A stretch of DNA of 36,715 nt from an uncultured Pseudomonadota bacterium (GTDB taxonomy: Bacteria > Myxococcota_A > UBA796 > SXON01). The notes under the pieces are model-generated. The model ran no database searches and was not told the DNA's origin. It saw only the letters and a program-made list of their open reading frames with translations. Below, piece after piece: positions 16,455 through 24,213 of the stretch. The stretch's first letter is position 1; every line of letters begins with the position of its first letter. The stretch spans positions 1-36,715 of the forward strand of contig CAITDR010000703.1 in assembly GCA_903891165.1 (NCBI GenBank), read 5' to 3'. The translations under genes were made by a program, and so were the position numbers.

Positions 16455-17828
16455 TCAGACGTCCTGGTGCTCAAAGATCGCCGCCCCACCGGCCACCGCG
16501 ACCTTCCGCACCTTTCCGTCGTTGGTGATCGCCAGGAAGTGGCTTCCATCCAGCCACAATACGTCTTCGACGTGGTCGAGTACACTCCGGTCGTAGGTCT
16601 GGATGGGCTCGCCGCTGCCGACATCCATCCGCCACAATAGCCCAGATCCATCCTGCACCAATACCTGCGATCCGTCGGGAGACAGGTGCGGCATGGCCTT
16701 GAAGTGGGTGTAGCTGTGCTCGCTCTGCCCCAGGTACCGCACCCCCTCCTGCCCGAACAGGTCCCAGGACTTGATGGCCTTCAGGTTTCCATCGAGTACG
16801 GTCACCGATCCGTGGCATTCCACCACTACTTTTCCGTCGGCCAGCGAGAACAGGGCGCTGGGGGAATTCAGGCGGGTGCTGGCCAGCACATTTCCGGCCT
16901 TGTCGGCCTTGACGATGCGGCTTCCGTTGGAGTCGGTAATGTAAAAACCATCCTGGGCCAGGGCCAACCCACCCGCGTAGAAGCCGGACTCTCCGAGCTT
17001 TTCAATCAGCCCGGTCTGGTTTCCTGCACCGTCGAGTACAAAAATCTTCTCGGAAGCGCTGGCCAGGAGGCTGCCATCGGGGAGGAAGATCAGGTCGAAG
17101 ATCCAGTCGCCCAGATCAAAGGGACCCGCGGTCATTTCCCCGTTGGAAGCATCGAAAATCGCGACCTGCTTGTAGCCGTTGCTGGCGGCAAGCTGCTTCC
17201 CGTCGGCACTCGCCGCAAAGGCCTTGCCCCAGCCGTGGATCTTGCCGCGCTCGGAGCCGTCGGCATTGCGCAGGGAAATTTCGGTCTTCCAGGTGGTGGC
17301 AAAGCCGCCGTCTACCGCCAAAAGTCGGTAGTCACCGTGTACCGAGCTGTGCCGGAAGTGCCGCTCTGTGGGCAGCAGGTGGTAGCGCTTCAGATCTTCG
17401 CCCGCCCACTCGTCCTGCTCGGGCAGCACGGTAATGTTGGCTTCGGCCGAGGGATCCCAGCCGGGAACGTCGGCGGAACCTTCGATCAGGTGCTTGATGG
17501 CGCCGCCGCTGGCGTTGGTGTCCGCCGGGACCTGCACCACGAAGTCAAAGGACATACTGTGGTTGGGTTCTACCGCGCGCCCGCCCTGCGGAATATTGAG
17601 CTCGAACTTGGTATCTGAGTTGGTGCTCGTCCCGGACTCGGTCTTCTTCTCTTCTTTCTGCACTACCTTTACAATAACGGCGGTCAGGGGCAGCGGACGC
17701 CGCCCGCCGGTGATGGTGACCTGCCCGCGGACCAGCGCGCCCTGTTTGACCTGGCTGCTGTCGATACGGATGCTGATCTTGGGCTGGCCGATTCCGAACA
17801 TTCCGAGAAGACTATCGAGAAAACCCAC
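16455..17828 (-). CDS. Spo0M-like arrestin domain fused to a beta-propeller
   Basis: 457 aa from a GTG at 17828 (AAAGGAG 5 nt upstream). Residues about 1-140 resemble the Spo0M (sporulation-control) arrestin-like family: MGFLDSLLGMFGIG opening, then QVKQGALVRGQVTITGG and the beta-sandwich pattern through PADTNASGG. Bacillus Spo0M opens the same way as I recall. Residues about 165-455 form a propeller-like region with recurring GG.A.A.DG and L.DG turns (SADGKQLAAS, LPDGSLLASA, SPDGSQVLVQ). No signal peptide, so cytoplasmic. The usual Spo0M C-terminal part is replaced by the propeller. Role unknown, possibly a protein-interaction or sensing platform. Confidence 0.72.
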   Translation of the reverse strand: MGFLDSLLGMFGIGQPKISIRIDSSQVKQGALVRGQVTITGGRRPLPLTAVIVKVVQKEEKKTESGTSTNSDTKFELNIPQGGRAVEPNHSMSFDFVVQVPADTNASGGAIKHLIEGSADVPGWDPSAEANITVLPEQDEWAGEDLKRYHLLPTERHFRHSSVHGDYRLLAVDGGFATTWKTEISLRNADGSERGKIHGWGKAFAASADGKQLAASNGYKQVAIFDASNGEMTAGPFDLGDWIFDLIFLPDGSLLASASEKIFVLDGAGNQTGLIEKLGESGFYAGGLALAQDGFYITDSNGSRIVKADKAGNVLASTRLNSPSALFSLADGKVVVECHGSVTVLDGNLKAIKSWDLFGQEGVRYLGQSEHSYTHFKAMPHLSPDGSQVLVQDGSGLLWRMDVGSGEPIQTYDRSVLDHVEDVLWLDGSHFLAITNDGKVRKVAVAGGAAIFEHQDV

Positions 17829-17945
17829 GGGGACTCCTTTGGAAAGCGCGGTCTAACCGAAATTGGGCATTTTTGCCAGAATGCGGCCAAAATTCCCATG
17901 CAACGCACCGGCATGACGTCGGCCGCTACGAGCAACCTACAGCAC

Positions 17946-17957
17946 TTGACCTGTCAA
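17946..17957. promoter_or_regulatory. Short palindrome over the PBP stop codon
   Basis: TTGAC-CT-GTCAA, with 5-bp arms, contains the stop of the PBP gene (17954-17956) and lies upstream of the Spo0M-propeller gene. It may be an operator or chance. Confidence 0.2.
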
Positions 17958-20359
17958 TCCCCGTCGGTTTCTGCAGGCAGCGGCCGGGCGGCCATGGGCG
18001 GACTCAGGCCAAAAGGCGGGAGTACCGCCCCGACTTCGGGGGCCTCCGGCAGCAGACCCTCCGGCAGGTTGCCGCGTGCAAAGGCCAGCCACTGGCCATC
18101 GACGGGCAACAACATCGCCTCCGTCGGTACCGGAAAGCGTTCGCCAGCCACATTGGGCAGGGCATCCATGATGCGGCTCCACACCGGAAGTGCGGTTTTC
18201 CCCCCGGTTTCCCGATCTCCGATGGAGGCCGTTCCGTCCGTTCCCATCCACACCGCCACGGTGTAGCGTGGGGAGTAGCCCACAAACCAGGCATCCACAT
18301 AGCCCGAGGTGGTGCCGGTCTTTCCCGCAAAATCCATTCCTGGCCGCTGACCTTTTTTTGCTGTCCCGGACAAAAAGACATTCCGCATCATGTCGATGAG
18401 CACGTGCGCATCCCCTGCCCCCATCACCCGCTCTCCCGCACCCCCGGGAAGCTCCCGACTTTCCTCGCCCCCCAAGGCCGTCCGCTCCCCTTCCAGTCCG
18501 AGGGTTCTTCCTTTCCGATCCAAGATCCGACTGATGTAGACCGGATCGATACGTACGCCCCCTCTTGCGATGCTGGAGTAGGCCAGGGCCATGTCCATCG
18601 GCGTCACCTCGGAGGAGCCCAGCGCCACGGTGAGGTCGCCACGCAGTGGTGTTCGAACCCCCAGACCTCTCGCCAATTTTGTGATTTTTTCGACACCCAC
18701 TTCATTGGCCAGACGCACTGCCACCGTATTGAGCGACAGCGCAATCGCCCGCCGCAGCATCACCGATCCGAAGTATTTGCCATCATAGTTCTGAGGAACC
18801 CAGGGGAGACCATTGGTTCCAGTCAGCGCAAAGGGACCATCCACGATGATGTCGGTCTGCCGATGCCCACTCTGAATGGCAGCTCCGTACACAAATGGTT
18901 TAAAAGAAGACCCCGGTTGCCGTCGCGCCTGAGTGGCGCGGATAAAACCCTCCAGCCCCACCGACCAGCCGCCGGCCAGCGCAATCACATGCCCGCTCTG
19001 GTTTTCGATCACGACGGCCGCCCCTTCGGCCCATGGACGTACCTGACGACGTACGACCCGAGGATTGGGAGGCGGAACCGACTCTTCCTCGGGGATACAC
19101 ACCGAAAGTACGTCGCCCACCTTCAGAATACTCCGCAGCGCCTTGGGTCCGCCCTCCTGCCCCCGCACCTTCTGGTCCAGATCCTCCGCAGCCAACCGAA
19201 AGGTAAATGGTCCTGCTTTTACCAGGTCTTCCTGGGTGGACAGCGCGGAAAAACACTCCCCTGCACGCGGGCTGCGGAAGTCGGTCTGGTTGTCGTCCAG
19301 CTTCAACCCGTCGCCACGCAGGAAAAATGCCTCGCGGCCGGATTCAGGAATATTCCGATTCGGACCTCGGGCTCCTTGCCGCTCCTCCAAGGCGCGGAGG
19401 CCCTCCCGCACGGCCTCTTCGGTGACCGCCTGGATCTCCGGCTCCAGCGGACTGTACACCTGCATCCCCTCCAAAAAGGGGAAGTCGCTGCCGTAGACCC
19501 GTCGCACCTCGCGCCGCAGCTCGGTCAGGTAGGCGGCGTTCGCACCGCTGCCGCCACTCTGCCGCAGCTCCACCACCGGATCCTGCAGGTGCCGACTGGC
19601 TTCTACCGCATCCAGGTAGCCCTGCTGCACCATCAATTTCAGGACGGTTTCCCGTCGGGAGGCGGCCAGCTCGGGCCGGGCCCGAGGGGAGTAGCGCGAC
19701 GGCGCGGGCACCAGTCCGGCCAACATCGCGGCCTGCCCCACGTCCAGCTCCCGGGCGGAGATGCCGAAGTAGTCCCTTGATGCTGCCTCGACCCCGTAAT
19801 TGCCACTTCCCAAGGCCACATAGTTGATGTACAGCTCCAAGAGCGCCATCTTGTCCAGCTCTCGGTCCAGCCGGTAGGCCAGCACTGCCTCCCGTAATTT
19901 CCGGCGATAGCTCCTCTCTTTTCCGACGAGCAGATTTTTCACAAGCTGCTGGGTGATGGTGGAGCCCCCCTGTCGCACCGAGCCACCCTGCAGGTTCACG
20001 ACCAATGCACGCGCAATGCCGATGGGATCTACACCTTCGTGTTCAAAAAAACGCTTGTCCTCACTGGCGATAAAGGACTTCCACACATGCGGGGGCAGCT
20101 CGTTGATCGGCACCCAGATCCGCCGCTCCAGGTAGAACTCGTCCACCGCGCTGCCGTCCGCCGCAAAGACCTGCACGGAGCAGGGAAAGCGAAAATCGCT
20201 ATCTGGACCCAGATTTTCCGGCAGTGTGGACAGGATTTCCTGGTCAAACCAGCGATAGGCCACCAGCGTCCCCACCCCACCGACAATCCCGCCGATCAGC
20301 AGCGCCCACTGCATCCACGTCCAAAACCAGCGCCACCGACTCGGTACAGGATCCGCCAT
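17954..20359 (-). CDS. mrcA: Class A penicillin-binding protein (PBP1A type)
   Basis: 801 aa from ATG 20359. A TTG 9 nt upstream could also be read but adds nothing. Signal-anchor helix at about 18-40. The GT51 glycosyltransferase domain follows: SEDKRFFEHEG with the catalytic Glu near 102, GGSTITQQLVKNLL, RKLREA and YGVEAASRDYFG. The transpeptidase domain carries SSFKPF (SxxK), SLNT (SxN) and KTGT (KTG). Both active sites are complete, so it should polymerise and crosslink peptidoglycan in the periplasm. A roughly 130-residue insert between the two domains (about 310-440) fits the OB-like/ODD region of PBP1A. A Pro-rich tail follows the KTG region. The start is 38 nt from the divergent TPR lipoprotein, so their promoters must overlap. 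Confidence 0.93.
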   Translation of the reverse strand: MADPVPSRWRWFWTWMQWALLIGGIVGGVGTLVAYRWFDQEILSTLPENLGPDSDFRFPCSVQVFAADGSAVDEFYLERRIWVPINELPPHVWKSFIASEDKRFFEHEGVDPIGIARALVVNLQGGSVRQGGSTITQQLVKNLLVGKERSYRRKLREAVLAYRLDRELDKMALLELYINYVALGSGNYGVEAASRDYFGISARELDVGQAAMLAGLVPAPSRYSPRARPELAASRRETVLKLMVQQGYLDAVEASRHLQDPVVELRQSGGSGANAAYLTELRREVRRVYGSDFPFLEGMQVYSPLEPEIQAVTEEAVREGLRALEERQGARGPNRNIPESGREAFFLRGDGLKLDDNQTDFRSPRAGECFSALSTQEDLVKAGPFTFRLAAEDLDQKVRGQEGGPKALRSILKVGDVLSVCIPEEESVPPPNPRVVRRQVRPWAEGAAVVIENQSGHVIALAGGWSVGLEGFIRATQARRQPGSSFKPFVYGAAIQSGHRQTDIIVDGPFALTGTNGLPWVPQNYDGKYFGSVMLRRAIALSLNTVAVRLANEVGVEKITKLARGLGVRTPLRGDLTVALGSSEVTPMDMALAYSSIARGGVRIDPVYISRILDRKGRTLGLEGERTALGGEESRELPGGAGERVMGAGDAHVLIDMMRNVFLSGTAKKGQRPGMDFAGKTGTTSGYVDAWFVGYSPRYTVAVWMGTDGTASIGDRETGGKTALPVWSRIMDALPNVAGERFPVPTEAMLLPVDGQWLAFARGNLPEGLLPEAPEVGAVLPPFGLSPPMAARPLPAETDGD

Positions 20360-20397
20360 TGGCGGCAATGTAACCGGAATCGCGCTATAAGAGGGCC

Positions 20398-21981
20398 ATG
20401 CTGCTTCTGCTGGCCTGTACGCAGACCACCCCCACGCCGACGCCGGAAGTCACTCCGGCCCGACCGGCGCCGCAGCTGACCGAGCTGCGTCTTCCGATCC
20501 TGAAGGTGGAGCAGCCTTTTCGCTGGGATGCCGAGTTCCAGGGCCTCGCAACGGCGGCGATGGAGCTGGGTCTGTACGACATGCCCGGCGTCGTGCCGCG
20601 TATCTCCTCACAGATCCCCTCCCCGTCCGACGACGCGCTCAAGATGGCGACCCGGGTGGTGGACGCGCGTTTTTCTGCCCGTGGTACACCCGAAAAACTG
20701 GAGTTAGAGCTGGAGCTTTGTGTGGCTGGAGGGCTCTGCGAGAGTACGACAGCAGTGGCGACGCGAGAAGCGCCCTGGGAGGCCTTTGGGACCCTTTTGG
20801 AGGGGGCTGCCGCCACCCTGGAGGTGGAGGTGCCCGAGGCCGTCCGACTCTCCTGGTCCAAAGCGGGCTCTCGCGACAGCTATGCAGAGTTGCTGACCGG
20901 ACGGGCCGCTGCGCTCTACTACGGGTTGCTGCCCCTGCCCGATCCCCTTCCCGCCGGCAAGGCCCACCCCGTCTTCCGGGCGGTCCTGGTGGATCCACGC
21001 CAGCCTATCGCACAGTGGACCTGGGCGCGCTGGCAGATGGGTACGATGCCAGATGCCGGAAAAGCGTCCGAGAGCCTGGGAAGGGCGATGTTGGAGCGTC
21101 CGGACTCCCTGCTCTTTACCGCCCAACGTGCCTGGCTGGCCGACCGCAGTGGCCATCGGGAGGAAGCCCTGTTGGACTGGCAGGATCTTCTCGATAACCA
21201 CAAGGATGATCCCCGCTTTCTGGAGCCGACAGCGCGTGCTCTTTTTGCGGCTGGTCGCGCGGCGGATGCGCGGGAGGTGCTGGCGCGGGTACCCGACGCT
21301 TTTTTGTGGATCCCCGAGGTGGCGCAGCTACGGGTGGAGGTCACGGAGGCGGTAGAAGGAACGGAGAACCTGGATCCTCTCCTGGAGCACTGGCAGCGTA
21401 CCGATAGCCAGACCGTACTTCCCGTTCGCCGGCGCATCGAATTGCGGGTGCAGCGTCGGGACTACGAGGCCGCACGGTCGCTGGTAGGGGTGCTGCGGGC
21501 GCGTGCCCCCGGACCGACCACCGATGCCCTGGAGGTGGCGCTGTTGGTGGCGCTTGGACGCCTGGATCTGGCGATGAGCCGCGCTCCGGAGGAGGTGGCG
21601 GCGCGCCTTTCGCTTCGGGCGGCGCTTCAGGTGGATCCCGGCGCAGAGTTGGGCGAGGGAGAGGAGGATGTTCCTGCACTTCTAACACGCGCCCAGGCCG
21701 CGCTTTGGCGGAATGACCCGGAGGCGGCGCTGCAACTTCTGGGCCAGGCCACCTGTATGCCGCCCTGCGCCGAGGCCCCCGAACGTCTTGCACTTTTGGC
21801 CCGCGCCCTGGAGGCGCAGGGGCGCTCCACCGAAGCGGTGGAAGCCTGGAAGCAGGCCTGGCTTTTGGACCCGGCCCTGGAGGGAGGGCCGGTGGAAAAT
21901 GGTCGTGTTGCGGGAACATTCCGCCTCCTCCTCCCCCCGGAGGCCCCCCTGGAGGATAAAGAAGGGAAAACGCCCGGTTAG
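20398..21981 (+). CDS. TPR-containing lipoprotein
   Basis: 527 aa. The start is secure: GAGGG precedes ATG 20398 and an in-frame TAA lies at 20371 with no other start between. The signal is only MLLLLAC, so C7 would be lipidated. No Lys or Arg precedes the hydrophobic core. A Thr/Pro-rich stalk (about 8-27) precedes a first domain of mixed content (about 30-160). TPR-like helical repeats then run from about 200 to 510. It is presumably an outer- or inner-membrane-tethered scaffold. Divergent from the PBP1A gene (38 nt between starts), so an envelope-biogenesis role such as a PBP activator of the LpoA kind is a reasonable guess. LpoA also has a TPR-like N-domain, but I see no sequence identity. 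Confidence 0.8.
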   Translation: MLLLLACTQTTPTPTPEVTPARPAPQLTELRLPILKVEQPFRWDAEFQGLATAAMELGLYDMPGVVPRISSQIPSPSDDALKMATRVVDARFSARGTPEKLELELELCVAGGLCESTTAVATREAPWEAFGTLLEGAAATLEVEVPEAVRLSWSKAGSRDSYAELLTGRAAALYYGLLPLPDPLPAGKAHPVFRAVLVDPRQPIAQWTWARWQMGTMPDAGKASESLGRAMLERPDSLLFTAQRAWLADRSGHREEALLDWQDLLDNHKDDPRFLEPTARALFAAGRAADAREVLARVPDAFLWIPEVAQLRVEVTEAVEGTENLDPLLEHWQRTDSQTVLPVRRRIELRVQRRDYEAARSLVGVLRARAPGPTTDALEVALLVALGRLDLAMSRAPEEVAARLSLRAALQVDPGAELGEGEEDVPALLTRAQAALWRNDPEAALQLLGQATCMPPCAEAPERLALLARALEAQGRSTEAVEAWKQAWLLDPALEGGPVENGRVAGTFRLLLPPEAPLEDKEGKTPG

Positions 21982-21986
21982 GTGGC

Positions 21987-22006
21987 GTGACTCACAACAG
22001 AGTCAC
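21987..22006. terminator. Convergent-junction hairpin, copy 2 of the identical 20-nt element
   Basis: GTGACTC-ACAACA-GAGTCAC, identical to 5430-5449. It lies 5 nt after the TAG of the TPR lipoprotein and touches the stop of the convergent Crp/Fnr gene (22008-22006). It lacks a T-run. Recurrence at two unrelated convergent ends argues for a defined function. Confidence 0.55.
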
Positions 22007-22692
22007 TAGCCATCGATGGCGTCGTGTTTCAGGTCCTTGAGCGACCGGATGACAAAACCCTCGCGCTGGGTATCGATCACCTCCCGCCGCTGCCAGTCGG
22101 TCATCACCCGGATCACCGTCTCCACCCGGCAGGCTACCATGTCGGCGAGATCCCCACGTCGTAAGGGAACGGGTACAAAACGGCCGCGGGCGTCGTCCAG
22201 ACCCTGCTCCTCAGACAGCCGTAGCAACACCCGCGCAACCCGACTGCGCACCGAGCCGACGGTCATCTCCTCCAGGCGCGTGCTGATGGCGCGGGCACGC
22301 TGGTAGGAGGTGACCAGCATTGTCTGAGCGAGCTTCGGGTCATCCCGCAGGAGCAAGGCCAGGACTTCGCGAGAAACACGGACGGCTTTGCCCGCCGAAA
22401 GTGCCACGCAGCCATTCAGCCGACTGCTCCCGGGAATGGCAGCTTCTTCGCCCACCATCTGGCCACGATTCGCCAGATCGAGGATCACTTCCCGTCCCTC
22501 TTCCCAGGGCTGGGTCAACTTCCAGGTGCCCGTGCAGAGGGTGTAGACGTGGGTGGCCTGATCCCCCCGCTGCCACAGCTCCTCGCCGCGCCGGAAACGG
22601 ATCGACTCCCCGTGCATCATCAAAGGAGAAAGCTCTTCTTCGGCTGCACAGGGGCGCGGACAGGGACAACATTGGATGCGTGCGCAGACCAT
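22006..22692 (-). CDS. Crp/Fnr family regulator with Cys-rich N-terminus
   Basis: 228 aa from ATG 22692 (GGAG 7 nt upstream), a typical family length. N-terminal extension with C3, C8, C9, C11 and C15, which could bind an Fe-S cluster or zinc. A cyclic-nucleotide-binding-like beta-roll follows (about 28-110), then a dimerisation helix (about 112-150) and an HTH (RRGDLADMVACRVETVIRVM, 178-197). The recognition helix keeps E and R at the FNR positions (E191, R195), so an FNR-like TTGAT-N4-ATCAA site is plausible. The core lacks the fourth FNR Cys at the expected place (C53 and C95 are elsewhere), so any cluster would be ligated differently. Divergent (98 nt) from the CoA-transferase gene, suggesting control of the metabolic island. 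Confidence 0.85.
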   Translation of the reverse strand: MVCARIQCCPCPRPCAAEEELSPLMMHGESIRFRRGEELWQRGDQATHVYTLCTGTWKLTQPWEEGREVILDLANRGQMVGEEAAIPGSSRLNGCVALSAGKAVRVSREVLALLLRDDPKLAQTMLVTSYQRARAISTRLEEMTVGSVRSRVARVLLRLSEEQGLDDARGRFVPVPLRRGDLADMVACRVETVIRVMTDWQRREVIDTQREGFVIRSLKDLKHDAIDG

Positions 22693-22790
22693 CGGGAACT
22701 CCAGGGACAGCCCGGTCCATGCAAGCCGCGTGCCAACCCCGCCCCCCGGCGAAGGTGGCGGGAAAGGGTTAGCTGCAGCCGGGAGGAAAA

Positions 22791-24068
22791 ATGAAGCTCG
22801 TTGATGTCCAAACGGCCATTGCCGCCCTGCCCGTGCAGGGTCGGATCGCCATCGGTGCCAACGCCGGAGAGCCGCAGATCCTGGTGGAGGAGCTTGCCCG
22901 CCAAGCCAGCCGTTTTGGGACGCTGGAAGTGGCCGAGATGCTGTCGATGCGATGGTCCAAAGCATTGGTACAACCATCTGTATTTGGTCATATTCGCGTG
23001 AATGCTCTCTTCATCGGTGCGGCGGTGCGTGCTGCCGTACAGAGTGGTGATGCCGACTACACACCGGTTTTTCTCTCGGAAATCCCGGCGCTCTTCCGGC
23101 CAGGTGGCACGCTGCCCCTGGATGCGGCCCTGGTGCAGGTCTCTCCACCGGACGACCACGGCTACTGCTCGATGGGGGTCTGTGTGGATGTGATGCGTTC
23201 CGCCGTGGAAAATGCCCGGCTGGTCATCGCACAGATCAACCCGCAGATGCCGCGCACGCTGGGAAATTCCTTCCTTCATCGCTCAAAGATTCACTATGCC
23301 GTGGAACATAGCTGCCCCCTGGTGACCCTGGAATACCACGAGGTGGATCCCGTCCAGGAGCAAATCGGCGCGCGTGTGGCCGAGCTTGTGGAGGACGGCT
23401 GTACTCTTCAGACCGGCATCGGCGGTATTCCTGACGCCGTTCTGTCGCGACTGCGCGATCGGAAGGACCTGGCGGTCCATACGGAGATGCTTTCCGACGG
23501 CGTGATGGACCTGATCGAGGCGGGGGTGATCACCGGGGCGCACAAGCCGCTCTGGCCGGGAAAGGCGGTGACCTCTTTTGTGCTGGGTTCGGAAAAACTC
23601 TATCGTTTCGTGGATAATAACCCGATGGTGGAGATGCAGCCCTCGGATGTGACCAACGACCCCTACCTGATCGCCCGCCACCCACGCCTTGTGGCCATCA
23701 ACTCGGCCCTGGCCATCGATCTGACCGGTCAGGTGAACGCCGACTCCATCGGCACGAAGTTCTATTCGGGTATCGGTGGGCAGGTGGACTTTTTGAGGGG
23801 TGCCGCCCGCTCTGAGGGAGGGCGCCCTATCGTGGCCCTGCCTTCCACGGCCAAAAGGGGGACGGTCAGCCGCATTGTGCCCACCCTGGCCACCGGAGCG
23901 GGGGTCGTGACTTCGCGTGGCGACGTTCACCATGTGGTTACCGAGTGGGGAAGGGTCAACCTGCATGGCCTGACCATCCGCCAACGTGCCCGTGCCCTGA
24001 TCTCCATTGCGCACCCGAACTTCCGCGACCAGCTGGAAGCCGAAGCGCAGCGCCTTGAGTTTTTATAG
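22791..24068 (+). CDS. Acetyl-CoA hydrolase / 4-hydroxybutyrate CoA-transferase family
   Basis: 425 aa; GGGAGG precedes ATG 22791. Motifs of the acetyl-CoA hydrolase/transferase family are clear: SPPDDHGYCSMG (118-129), GIGGIPDAV (209-217), HTEMLSDG with the catalytic Glu E232, and GIGGQVDF near 330. In this family the Glu forms a glutamyl-CoA intermediate that moves CoA between acyl-CoA and acetate or a related acid. Length matches 4-hydroxybutyrate CoA-transferase (AbfT) and acetyl-CoA:succinate-type transferases. The exact acid partner cannot be read from sequence. It lies between the Crp/Fnr gene and the formate dehydrogenase genes, so it may recycle CoA esters during fermentation or acetate use. 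Confidence 0.88.
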   Translation: MKLVDVQTAIAALPVQGRIAIGANAGEPQILVEELARQASRFGTLEVAEMLSMRWSKALVQPSVFGHIRVNALFIGAAVRAAVQSGDADYTPVFLSEIPALFRPGGTLPLDAALVQVSPPDDHGYCSMGVCVDVMRSAVENARLVIAQINPQMPRTLGNSFLHRSKIHYAVEHSCPLVTLEYHEVDPVQEQIGARVAELVEDGCTLQTGIGGIPDAVLSRLRDRKDLAVHTEMLSDGVMDLIEAGVITGAHKPLWPGKAVTSFVLGSEKLYRFVDNNPMVEMQPSDVTNDPYLIARHPRLVAINSALAIDLTGQVNADSIGTKFYSGIGGQVDFLRGAARSEGGRPIVALPSTAKRGTVSRIVPTLATGAGVVTSRGDVHHVVTEWGRVNLHGLTIRQRARALISIAHPNFRDQLEAEAQRLEFL

Positions 24069-24089
24069 GGGCGCCTTTTGGTTTATTTG

Positions 24090-24103
24090 CTGACCGGGAT
24101 CAG
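24090..24103. promoter_or_regulatory. FNR-box-like or enhancer-like palindrome upstream of the formate dehydrogenase genes
   Basis: CTGAC-CGGG-ATCAG matches 7 of 10 positions of the FNR half-sites TTGAT/ATCAA. It lies about 100-115 bp upstream of the predicted sigma-54 start site, the usual distance for an enhancer-binding-protein site. Either reading is possible; no binding is shown. Confidence 0.4.
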
Positions 24104-24176
24104 GGGATTCCACACAGGGGGTCTGGGCGAAATCGCACATCGGGTCCCGTCGGCTCCAGAAAAGGCCCACCCACCG

Positions 24177-24194
24177 CTGGCACGATTTTTGCTT
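24177..24194 (+). promoter_or_regulatory. Sigma-54 (-24/-12) promoter for the formate dehydrogenase operon
   Basis: CTGGCACGATTTTTGCTT matches the sigma-54 consensus YTGGCACG-N4-TTGCW at every defined core position, with GG at 24179-24180 and GC at 24191-24192. The predicted start near 24204 gives a very short leader, since the Shine-Dalgarno GGAGG is at 24205-24209 and the ATG at 24214. Activation would need an enhancer-binding protein, none of which is encoded in the window. Confidence 0.85.
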
Positions 24195-24213
24195 AGAGAA
24201 GGCCGGAGGCCGA

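Noticed and set aside
17873-19780. 635-residue + strand frame opposite the PBP1A gene
   Set aside because: Antisense shadow of a gene with complete GT51 and transpeptidase motifs; no recognisable domain.
22772-22779. GCTGCAGC palindrome just upstream of the CoA-transferase gene
   Set aside because: Eight bases only, close to the ribosome site, and unlike an FNR or Crp box; likely chance in GC-rich DNA.
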